Assembly: GCA_039519185.1 (NCBI GenBank)
Contig: CM076854.1
Span: 17,395,192 to 17,459,191, forward strand
Direction of reading: 5' to 3'
Origin: Astragalus membranaceus
Lineage: Eukaryota > Streptophyta > Magnoliopsida > Fabales > Fabaceae
DNA length: 64,000 bases
Both the position numbers and the translations under genes were made by a program. The notes under the pieces were generated by a model. It did not search any database and had not been told where the DNA came from. It saw only the letters and a list, made by a program, of their open reading frames with translations. Positions 1 through 10,252 of the stretch are shown here, piece after piece (the first letter of the stretch is position 1; each line of letters begins with the position of its first letter).

Positions 1-689
1 TTTAATTAAGTATTTAGGTATCCATTTATTTATTTATTTACTTCAGTTAGTGTAATTATATTAGCATTTGATTAAGAGGTGTATAATTGGATATTAGGGG
101 ATGGTGTTAGTGATCGGGCTTAAGCTGGAGGAAAGCCCGTGATCCAAAAGCCCACTAGCTAGGCGCATAGGTGAAGCGCCTAGGCTAGGGTTTTGGTCAT
201 TTGCGATTTGTTTGAGAAAAGAAATAAAAGTTGCGAATAGAGGAGAGAAAGAGAGAAGGAGGGACGTCGCACATCCAAGAGAGGAGAAGAAGGGGATTTC
301 GCGAATTCAAGGAGTAGAGAGGAGTTGTGTTGCTGAGGTTATTGTTGGTGACTTGATCAAGAGGATTAGTGCTCTCCTACTATAAGGTAAGGGTGGGGTT
401 CTTCCTTATAATAGGGTTTTATGATGGGGTTATGTGGGAATAGGTCCTATAATACCTCTTGATTGATTTTGATGTTTGATTTGGTGATAGTTGAATCATA
501 ACTAGGTTGAATTGAAATTTGGCTTGTTGGTGATTGTTGTGACTCTAAAAATTGGTGATTCATTGTTGTTATAACTAATTGCATGCTAGGTGTTCGATTA
601 ATTGTTGTTTGGTGTGATGATTGACAATTCATGGTGATTGACATTGGTGGTTAAGGATTGGTGATTTAAATTGGTGGAATAACGAAAAT

Positions 690-1275
690 ATAGACCCCTA
701 GGGCGCCATGGGCGCCATTGTCCTAGATGCTGTTTTTGGCACCCTGTGCCTGGGCGACGTGCCTGGCCCTGTTGCCTTGATGTTCTGTGCTGAATTAGGC
801 GCCCTGTGCCTGGGCGCCATGCCTGTGCGTGTTTCCTGTGTGTGTTGCTGTTTTTGGCGCCCTGTGCCTGGGCGCCGTGTCTGGTGCGTGTCTCGTGTGC
901 CAGTGTGTGTGTGTGTTGCTATGTCTTGGCGCAGGGGCGCCATGGGCGCCTGTTCCTGAGTTGTGTTTGCGCTGTATTGGCACAGGGGCGCCATGGGCGC
1001 CGTTCCCGCGTATGGTGCGTGTCTTGGTTCTGTGTTGCGTTTTGTGCTGTAGGCTGTCTGGGCGCCAATGGCGCCAATTCCTGTGCCATGGTGCGTTTCT
1101 GTTGTGTTGCAGGTGGTCTGGGCGCCAAGGGCGCCATTTCCTGCAGTGTTGCTAGGCGCCCTGCTCATGGGCGCTAGATTCAGTTGTGTTGCCTGTTGCT
1201 GGGCGCCCTGCTCCTGGGCACCAGTCTTCTGTGTTGCGTTTTCCTGCTAGGCGCCCTGCTCCTGGGCGCCGTTTT
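690..1275. repeat. GGCGCC-rich island inside LTR copy 1
   Basis: The palindrome GGCGCC recurs many times, often in pairs separated by 3-10 bases (for example GGGCGCCATGGGCGCC), in otherwise AT-rich surroundings. The inverted copy at 21690-22270 has the same organisation, so this is an integral part of the LTR. Both strands look open because the repeat is GC-rich. No protein family is recognisable. Confidence 0.85.
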
Positions 1276-1554
1276 CAGCATGTGTCTGAGTTTTGTTCCT
1301 ATTTTGTTTTTGCGATAACTTTTGACTCGGGAGTCCGATTGAGACGTTTCAAAATGTTTTGGAAAGCTTATTCAGGGGCCTAGCTGAATATTCTAATTTA
1401 AGGCAAAGTGATCTATTTTTATGGAAATTGTTAGCCGTTGGCTTAGTCGTTAAATGTTGCCGTTTTTGGGAAAAGAAAAATTGTCGCATCTCAAATATTT
1501 TGGAAAATTGTCGTCGTCCCAATATTTTAGAAAATGGTTGTCATCTTGGTGTCT

Positions 1555-1925
1555 TGGTGCTGTTTGAGCTAGGTGTGAAAGCTCAAACCTTGGTGTTGTT
1601 GGAGCTAGGTGTGAAGGCTCCAAATCTTAGTGTTCCTTTGTTTCGGGTAGTTTGGTGTTTCGGTCTCATTGGGCTAGGTGTGAAAGCTCAATTTTGGTGA
1701 TATTTGGTGATTGAATTTTGGTGTGTCGCATTGTGACTATTTTCTGGATGATTGTCTGTGTGCATTCATGGTATCGCATACAACATATGCATTTGTTTTG
1801 GTGAAGGCCCTTGGTCTTGGAGCTGGGTGTGAAAGCTCAATTTTTATAAAACTAGTGTGCCGGGTGTGAAAGCTCAATTTTTCTAAATTGGTGAGCCGGG
1901 TGTGAAAGCTCTCAATATTGGTGAC
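1555..1925. repeat. Short tandem family in LTR copy 1 (core GTGTGAAAGCTCAA)
   Basis: About six diverged units share the core AGGTGTGAAAGCTCAA or CGGGTGTGAAAGCTCAA, followed by a short TTGGTG-type linker. The same family is present inverted at about 20985-21350 in the second LTR copy. It is non-coding. Confidence 0.75.
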
Positions 1926-2459
1926 GCCTCTATTTACAGGCAAAACTTTTGGTGATTTGGTACCACATGCATATGCCCGTTGGTGTGGGTTGCATTCATA
2001 CATTAACATGACATTTGGTGACTGATTGTGGCGTCTACAATTTGACGTGTGTTTATAATTTGAATGTTACCCCTATGCGGTAACGTGCAGATGATTGCGA
2101 GTGAGGGCTTAGCTACATTCGCTTGTCTGAGTCGGTGTCCTTTGCTTTGATATGTAACACTCAGGGGAGGGACGAACCTAGACTTTCGCTGTTGCATTTT
2201 ATTTATTTGGAGTCCTTTCAGGACGTTATGATTTTATTGTTTTGAAAACTTATTCCTATTCCGCTGCGTGGTTATGTATTTTGGCGACGTGGTTAACTAA
2301 ACTGGTGTTATGAGCTTCGTCCCTTTTTGACAAAGTGTTATATATCGTATGTGACGTTTTGAACTATCGTTGAATGTGTGACATCTCTTTTCGAAGTATG
2401 AAATTTTTTTGTAACTCTGATTTTATTAAATAATTGTCGGGTAGAAAAGAGGTGTTACA

Positions 2460-4480
2460 AGTTCACTCTCTTTGTTCCTTGTTACCTTGTAGTTTGAATA
2501 ACTATTTTAAATAACATTAAATATCTCATTAAATGACCTTTAGCTTTCTAGTAATGAAATCGGATGTGAGCAAAAACAGAAGCTTGATGAAATTGCTTGA
2601 ACTTATAAACAAATACTTTGATGGATAGATGCCTTTTGTAGTGAGAAGATGCACTCTGATTGTTGAGCTTCTTATAAACAAATGCTTCTTAGGAACAAAA
2701 TATTCACGAGTTGAACATATATTAGATTCTATCTTGTGAGAATACATGATAGCACTGTCAACCATAAGTGTTGGATGAATTTCTTCTTATGTCATAGAAC
2801 ACTGGTTTTCATATATATATATATATATATATTGTGTGATTCCTGCACACTTGAAACGCATGTTAGAGTATTTTTTTTTATCTAATGATATGTGTTAATA
2901 TTAATAATCAATTAAGGGTCATTGTTTTTGGATCTACTTGGTTCCAACATCATTCACGCTATGTACTGTCTTTTAGAGTCTAAGAGGATTTTATCATTAA
3001 CGATGGCACAGTTCTATTCCTAAAGAGGTCTAAAATTCCTATTCCTACTTTACTTACATGCAATGAAGAATTTGTTAACCCCACGATATGCGTCCTAGAG
3101 TAAAATGCTAGGTTCGACAATGTTAGACCATGAGGTTTTCAAACTGACCTGTAAGCGCTTGTAATTCTAGAGATGAAATTCTAAAGGTATTTACAGGTAT
3201 TAGCTTTATGTCCAAAAGAACATCCGAAAGTTAAAAGCTTGCCTCCTCGTAATATGCTTTCGTTAACTGATATAAGTAATAAGATAAGGTTAACATTTGA
3301 GCATGAACTAGTACTTAACAAGACTTGGTCTCGCTTGATAAGCCTTGACTATGAGAACATTTTAGCTGACGGGAGGAATCTCGCACTCCAAGTTTAGGCT
3401 TGGTCCCTTTCTTACTCTAAACATCTTAACTTTTTAACCTTTTCCTCCATTAATCATGAAAGAACAATTCTAGCATATTGAGAAGGCGGCGAACTATATC
3501 TTGTTTGGTGTGTGAAATGTGATTAGATAGATGAGAAGAAAAAACCATTTTGAGTGCAAAGCACACTTTTGAGAATGGAGAGAGTGAAAAGCTCTAGAAT
3601 TTTTCTATACAACTAAAGTCATTATGTTTAACAGATACTCAACTTTTAGAGACAAAAACTTCTTAGGTCTTTAAGACATCCATGTGGAAACACTCTTAAG
3701 TCGGATAATTGATTCTTAAAATAAGAAAAACACTAGAAAGTGGGGGGGTTTGAATAGAGTTTCTGTAAAATCTTTTTGCAAACTTAGTTTTCTAATACCA
3801 TATTAGAAAACATTGTTAGTTCAAGTAAGATAAGAAAACTTAAAGTAAGGCAATCTTTTTTATGCTATCTCAATAATTCCTCATACCATATCTTTACTTT
3901 AGATAGTATTAAATTTCTCATTTAATGTGTTGAAGTCTCTAGACAGTGAGTACCATACACTTGAGAAATCTTGGCATGAACTCAATAGATGCTGTTGGAC
4001 TTGACGCTTCATTCTGAAAGTCAACCAGGAGCACTTTTAGAGAGCCTTGAACCTGAAGAGCTCTTAAGGAATAGATAATCTTTCACTAGATGGGAATCAC
4101 TATATAAAGAGAGCAGATGATGTGCATTGCTAACCTGTTTTTATTCTACGTTATTTTTGTAGAATATAATATAAGTTATGCATACTAGAAAAACACATTA
4201 GAAATAAATTTTTCTCGAATAATATTTGTTATCTACAAAACTAATTATGGTCATTGTTTCTTGATCCACTTGATTGCAACAAGCCTATTTGCAGTCCTCT
4301 TCCTGAGTCAAAAATCAGCTTTTTTAGATAAGTGTTGTATAACCACAGAGAATTATTAATTAATAAATTTATTATTTTTTGACAACAATAAATTTATTAT
4401 TATAATAATAATTTTTTTGACATTTTAAATATGTTTTTGGTCTCTTCAAATATGAGAAATTCGGCTTTAATCCCCTGCAA
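2460..4480. other. Non-coding, repeat-derived stretch
   Basis: No supported gene. It contains an (AT)n run at about 2811-2832. Two diverged direct copies of a ~100-base motif centre on 2918-2950 and 4246-4278 (both read roughly GGTCATTGTTT.TTGATC.ACTTG). A G7 tract followed by TTTGAATAG lies near 3740 and looks like retroelement-derived sequence. Small open frames here resemble nothing I recognise. Confidence 0.5.
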
Positions 4481-4500
4481 TTTTTTAAAAAATAAATCCA

Positions 4501-4655
4501 TGTAAATGCAAACTTTTTTATTTTGGTACTTGTGTTAATCACTCCGTTAACAATTGCTGATGTGTCAGATATATATCCTTTCAAGATTTACCACATATTA
4601 TTTTTTAATTTATATTGTGACATGGATCCCAAATAAAATTAGGGTTTCTTCATCT
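4501..4655 (+). repeat. Left inverted arm of an old TIR-type element enclosing the chromovirus
   Basis: This segment aligns with the reverse complement of about 27595-27780 at roughly 80% by eye, sharing blocks such as GCAAACTTTTTTATTTT, GTTAACAATTGC and GGATCCCAAATAAAATTAGGG. The two arms face each other across the chromovirus, as expected if the retrotransposon landed inside an older DNA element with long terminal inverted repeats (Mutator-like or MITE-like). The outer end probably lies near 4410-4440 but cannot be fixed. Confidence 0.65.
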
Positions 4656-4816
4656 TTATCATAAATATGTTGGTTGAATTCACTAACAGATGGATGGCTA
4701 GATTTCCAAATAGAAAATGATATAAAACCAACAGATGTGTGTGTTTTCCAATTTGAGAACATAGTCTGAACGTATCGTTGTAGTACACATGTTGATGGCG
4801 TTTTCATAGCCAAAGC

Positions 4817-5114
4817 TGTAAGATCCCTAATTTCGGTTAATTTCGTTTTAAGAAATTAACTAGCGAATTATTATTCGATAAAATAATAATTCAAGTCATG
4901 AACATGTTAAAAGCGTGAAAGCAACATTTAATTGTTAATTATATGAATTATGTGATTGTTTTGGGGTAGAAATAAAATTATGTGAGGATTAGAGAGCCAA
5001 GGGAGTTTTGGTCTTTTCCAACCATTTAACCCTCAACCCATTAAAACATTATAATCCTCACTTATTCCTCATCATTCAGCTGGCACCAGAAAAATAGAAA
5101 AGAGAGTAGGGAGA
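4817..5114 (+). mobile_element. Chromovirus 5' LTR, first part (interrupted by CACTA element)
   Basis: It begins TGTAAGATCCCTAATTTCGG and corresponds to the first ~300 bases of the 3' LTR at 25347. It breaks off at GGGAGA exactly where the CACTA terminus begins. The uninterrupted 3' LTR gives the pre-insertion sequence. Confidence 0.9.
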
Positions 5115-5490
5115 CACTACAAAAAACACGATGATTAGCCACGGTCAAAACCGTAGCCAACAGGCCCAAACACCGTGGCGAACATACTTAGCCACGGTCT
5201 TTGTAACCGTGAAAGGATGTGGCGTCGCCAAATTTTAGCCACGGTCTTTTTCCTCGGTAGCCACGCGAAAAGCAACCGTGGAGACATTTCTTTAGCTACG
5301 GTTATGCAGTGGCTAAATCATCCATTTGGTTTTGTAACACGCCTATGTTAGCCACGGTCAAACCGTGTCTATCTTGGCGCGAGAAATTCGCGGCATCTTG
5401 GTCAATATGTAACTACGGTTTAACCGTAGCTAACCTAAATTATTTTTTTCAATATGTAACTACGGTTTAACCGTAGCTAACCTAATTTTT
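5115..5490. repeat. CACTA left subterminal repeat region
   Basis: The motif TAGCCACGGT and its reverse form ACCGTGGCTA recur about a dozen times, some as palindromes of the type ACGGTTTAACCGT. In En/Spm such subterminal motifs are binding sites for the TNPA protein. That role is inferred here. The TACGGTTTAACCGTAGC block near 5410 is repeated near 5460. Confidence 0.85.
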
Positions 5491-5761
5491 TTTTTTTTAA
5501 AATTCATTTTTACCAGATACTAAAATTCATTTTTACCTGATAGTCACCTGATAGCATTCAAATTTCATGGTACACATAGACAATGAGAAGATAAACAGTC
5601 CAAATATATTGATTACTAATGATAAAAATCTAAGTCTACGTACCATCCATTTCAAAAGTAATAATAGCCTTAACATGAAATATGAAACCAAAAACGGCCA
5701 ACAACAAATAAGTAACTAGATGTTCTCATACATACTCTAAATAACAATAACTAAGATGAAC

Positions 5762-8700
5762 CTATAGGTCAAACATAAATAACTCATCTCCAAATTTATG
5801 TTCCAAGAACCTCTCAAGTTTTGTCAACTTATTTGTTGCTTGTCCAAGCTTCTCGGTGGTTTGTGTAAGCTGCTCCGTAGTTTCTATAAGTTGTTCCTTT
5901 GTTTCTTCATATCCTGTTAGTTTTTCTTCCAAATTTACTACTTGCTTCTTTAAGTTCTCGACATTCATTTGGCTTGAGATACCAACTTGGATAATTTCAG
6001 TGAAATGCCGACGGTTTGCAAAAATATAAGTTGGAGAGACACCTGGACCTAAAACACGCACTCGACCTGAGTGTTCAGCTCCACATAGTTTCCCAATGGC
6101 GTCATCGGGATAAGCATTAATCTTTGATGGAACACCTTTTGTTGCTACCCATTCTTGGTCTTCAGATAAGCTCTCTGAAATCTTATCCTATATATTAGCA
6201 AAAAAATAACAGTTAATATATAATCTTCAAATAACAAAAGGTGCTGAATTATTTTATCCAAATGTTAACCACTATAGCAGATGCAGTACCTTTATTGGTC
6301 ATCTTAGTCACAGCTTTCAAAGTAGGGTAATTATGTTTCCAAGTTTGTGTAATTAAGTAGTGCATATTTGACTAAAAGCACAATTGCATATCAATGCTAA
6401 AATGAACCCTCTAAATCATACACCCTTAGACAGTATCTCAATGCTAAAATGAACCCTCTAAATCATACACATGAGAACCAAGTAGCTGATGGATGCAGAT
6501 GCAGTTTCTGCAAATATGAATGCTACAAACATATCACCTTAATGCTCATACAAGTACACTACTTAATAAAAACCAGTTTCTTCAAATATGAATGCTACAA
6601 ACATATCACCTTAATGCTCATACAAGTACACTACTTAATAAAAACCGCCCGTGCCATTAAGTATACTATAAGAGATAAATTATTTGACTCCACCAAACTA
6701 ATTCCCCATATCAAACAAAGATATTAAAATTCTCTCACTAATAATAAGCTTCTGCAGTATATTATTAGTGAGAGAATTTTAATATTTGGTTAGCAGAATT
6801 AATTTCCCAATGCTTAGCAGTATAGTTTCTATTTAGATTAGATATGAACTTTTTTTTGTTATGTCCAAGTGCTTGATTTGTCTATATTTCATGCTTTGAA
6901 AATAGAGACTTTAGTTTTAATAATGCAATGCTAGACATACTTTGCAGTGTCCCAAATGTTGATGCAAAATCCTCTTTCCAGTTTCAGACAGTAAGTTTAA
7001 GTATATAATGTATGATATTTTCTTTTTAAGGTGTATTTTGGTCTGTGAGTTGGTAGTGATTGAACTTATTTTTGCTGCATAACTCAAATACCAACAGGGG
7101 ACAAGTTAATGTTAGGTTTGATGTCAATGACAAGTAAATAGAGGTAGAATCCTTTCATTGCTTTCGTTTATTTCCATTTGATTGTGCAGTATACTCAAAT
7201 TACTTAGAAGGGAGAGAAACTATAAGGAAGAATAACTAGAAAAGAAAGTTATGTTTAACTGCCATCTTACTAATCTTTTTAACTGATAGTAGTACAGTTT
7301 TCAACTTCATTCTAATGTTCTGATTTGTCGATTCTGCAATTGAAAATGTCAGATTTCTTTGATGATTTCTTTTTCACTGGTGAATTACATATTTCAGTTT
7401 TGTACAGATATGTCTTTGTTATTCAACTAATATTACACACAGTTAAACAATCCACCAGCTTCCTGCACAAGTGTATGCTTCTTTCAAATTCCATTCCTCA
7501 CAGGGCAGCTGGCTATTATAGAGATTAAGGTAGTAGTTGGAGTTTTGGCATTAGAAGTTATGTTTTGTTTCCTTTTAATATTCATGTGGCAGAAGCATAG
7601 ATAGTTCTCAAGGTGTACATGAATGTAAATAAATGATAACGGATATTTCTTGAGTAAACTAAGCTAGAGTATAAATGATTTCCGGAATATAGGCTCCTAG
7701 ATCGAGTATATATGATTTGCTAAATGTCAGAGTCTAAGCTAGAAGAAGCTTGAAAGTTTCAATTCCCCTGGTGCTGCATAATTGGATGCCTACGTATATG
7801 ATTCACAAAACTAAAACCATTATAGCATCCAAAAATCTAATAAGGTGGAGGTTATGATGCACTTTATTGCAGGGTCTTATATGATTGCATATATGAATTA
7901 AGGATCCATACATCCTAATAACTTGATAATCATTTGTGTGCAGTGGTTACAATCAGGACCCATATATGTGCAGTGGTTACCTGATGAATTTTTCTTTTAA
8001 TTTGAAATGTTAATTGCTGTTTACCTGTTTGGGTTTTGTAATTAACATGTCATTATTTGGTATCTTCTTTTGTTATATGCAGTCAAATATGTTCATTTTG
8101 CCAGAGAACAAAGGGTCTTTGAATCATCCTTCATCAACAACAGGGACAAATAGTATCTCTTTTGACTACAAACAAAAGGTTGGTATACAACTCAAATCCT
8201 TAACCAAAACAGTGTGTCATCACAAGACTTAATATTAATATTTGGTTTGTTCTTAGCAAAAAGTTCCTTATTTCGATTTTATTGTTACCTTGGCACTATA
8301 ATTTCTACGGACCTGCTCAGGCTCAAAACCTAATCGTAAAGAATCCAAGAATAGGAGAAGAATACTTAGAAGACTCTAAGTGCAATAGAACAATGAAGTT
8401 GATGGTGGATGACTGAATTTGTAAGTGTCTATTGCAAAATGCAGTTTTGATTCTTATTAGGATCAGTAGTTTAGTTTTTACCTTTTAATTGTCTTCTTAT
8501 CCCATAATTTCAGTGCAACTATAAGCTATTTATTATTGGAAGCTTTTACTCAGGTGTAATGATGCTGACTAAGGAAAGCTTTTGCATCCTACTGAAGTCA
8601 CTCTTGAAATCATTGTTGAGAGGTAATATGCAATTAAGTAAAATGGTAATATGCAATCAACAACACAAGGCATTTATTAACCAATATCAGCCAGAAAAGC

Positions 8701-10069
8701 AGCAGTTGTAGCTTGTTTAAACCCATCAGCAACATCTAACATTAACTCAAGGCATTTATTAACCAATAAAGCTTTTAAAATTCACAATTTAACAAAGCTG
8801 ATATACTTACAGCCATGGCTTTTCCTTCTTCATTCACATAGTTTCCATCCTTCTTTAGTAAAGTTGCCAATTTAACCTCACTTCGACATACCGGCCTTCC
8901 TAATTTTAGCTCCTAAAATACATAAATTACAAACAACTATCATGTATAAGTTTCTATGTTAGAACATAGAGTTACTTTGACATACTAACAGTAACTTAGC
9001 TTATAATTAATCAACTACTTACCATCTGATGAGCCCTTCTTGCATTGCTCTTACTGCCACCAGCATGTGAGACTTTAAGATTCTTACGATTTTTTGCATT
9101 TTGCTCACTTAGTTTCTACAATTTTTAACCATGATAGTCAATATATGTTGCCAAAGTTCTCAGTTTGTTTTAAACAAGAGAAGAATATAGTAAAATAATT
9201 TTCTATAGAATATTTATACCCTCATGTATTCCTTTTTATAGTAATGAACAAAAGCAGCCCACTCAACAGAATCAACGCCTGGAGGTAGAGTAGCAAGTAT
9301 CTCGTCCTTACTTTTGTTAGGGTAGAAGTAGTGACACCTTAACTTGTATTTATAGGCTTTCCATCTATCCCCTAATACACTCCTCACCCATTTGATACCA
9401 GCAGCATAATCAAACTCTAAGTGATCCTTGAAATGTTATATTTATATGTTAGTATTGGATAATAACCCCAATCATCAAATAAAAGTGTTGAGAAGTTTAG
9501 ATAATAACCTCAATACACTTCCATTGATTGATACTACTGTCTGTTGACATCTCATCCCATCTTGCAACTGATAAAGGACAAAACGCAGACCTTTGAGCAA
9601 TTTGACCAAGAAACCTCACAAGCAAGTTTGACCCGCTATCATTGCCTTGGCCATTACAATTGATTTCCACAAGTACTTTTTTAGTCTTTCCCAAATGCCA
9701 AACCTGACTTGCTACCATTTTTCGAGTAATAGTTTCTCCGGTACAAATATCTACCATTAAATTGACAAAACAAAGTTAATATTTTCTAATGAGAAAACCA
9801 TGAAATAATAAGATAGTATTTTTACCTTTAACTTTGACAAGTAGAGGCTCAACTTCTTGTTCTAGTTGAACTTCATTTGGGCTTAAGGAAGGGTCAGATG
9901 AATCATCATTGGTTGGACTATTAGTTATGTCCACATTTTGAAATTGATCATCGAACTGATTGTTGATACTTTGCTGGTGCAGATCTTGGAGAGTCTCATC
10001 ATTTTGACTTTTTTGTCCACATAATCTTTGTAACATAGGTTCTCCAGATTGCTTCCGTTTTTGCCTCAT
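5762..10069 (-). CDS. CACTA tnpA-like gene (plant Ptta/En/Spm transposase family), multi-exon
   Basis: Reading on the minus strand, exon-like blocks lie at about 10069-9830, 9738-9510, 9430-9223, 9118-9022, 8913-8808 and 6190-5762, mostly bounded by GT/AG. They encode a charged N-terminal region, a central segment with ITRKMVASQVWHLGK, a block ending WAAFVHYYKKEYMR, a block with NRKNLKVSHAGGSKS and a C-terminal GRVRVLGPGVSPTYIF, followed by a coiled coil of repeated EQL.ETTEQL. This order is that of plant En/Spm TNPA-type proteins, which bind subterminal repeats. The start at 10069 (MRQKRKQSG) sits just after a splice acceptor, so a leader exon is likely. The ~2.6 kb intron between 8808 and 6190 holds extra repeats. 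Exon edges are by eye, and I saw no fatal stop inside the blocks. Confidence 0.75.
6503..6646. repeat. 72-bp tandem duplication in tnpA intron
   Basis: 6503-6574 is repeated with only about two changes at 6575-6646. A similar short repeat of AATGCTAAAATGAACCCTCT occurs at about 6398 and 6441. It lies in the large intron of the tnpA-like gene. The open frame across it is fortuitous. Confidence 0.85.
6721..6785. repeat. Perfect 26-bp inverted repeat (hairpin)
   Basis: The arms 6721-6746 and 6760-6785 are exact reverse complements, separated by a 13-base spacer containing CTGCAG. The arm includes CTCTCACTAATAATA. It lies in the large intron of the tnpA-like gene. It could be a tiny foldback element or a recent inverted duplication. 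Confidence 0.9.
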
Positions 10070-10252
10070 TTCAAGTCCAATATCTGCATGATTTACTAAC
10101 AAAAGCTAACACATGGATCGAAAATATATCTTAAATGAATCATAAGATGAACATGTCATTACACAAGCAAGAGCATACAAAGTTCATAAACAACAAACAA
10201 TTTCAAAAGCACAAAAATAAATTGCGGCTGAATTACAAAGGTCATAATCAAA

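Larger units (their letters stand above)
1..2459 (+). mobile_element. LTR of a Ty3/gypsy-like retrotransposon, copy 1 (left end outside window)
   Basis: The whole stretch matches the reverse complement of 20416-23012, which has clean LTR ends (TGTAACGCCCC...GGTGTTACA) and a target-site duplication. Copy 1 lacks only about its first 30 bases, beyond the window start, and ends GGTGTTACA at 2459. No TGG-type primer binding site follows the end, so this is either a solo LTR or the 3' LTR of an element lying to the left. It holds a GGCGCC-rich island and a short tandem family, each annotated separately. Open frames inside it are low-complexity and are not genes. Confidence 0.85.

Noticed and set aside
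690..1275. Several overlapping open frames on both strands in the GGCGCC island
   Set aside because: They arise from a GC-rich palindromic repeat inside an LTR. Products are low-complexity, and the inverted copy at 21690-22270 shows the same artefact.
2529..2765. A 78-codon minus-strand frame
   Set aside because: No recognisable family, and it lies in AT-rich repeat-like sequence.
6449..6727. A 92-codon frame with an internal repeat
   Set aside because: It is created by a 72-bp tandem duplication in an intron of the CACTA tnpA-like gene.
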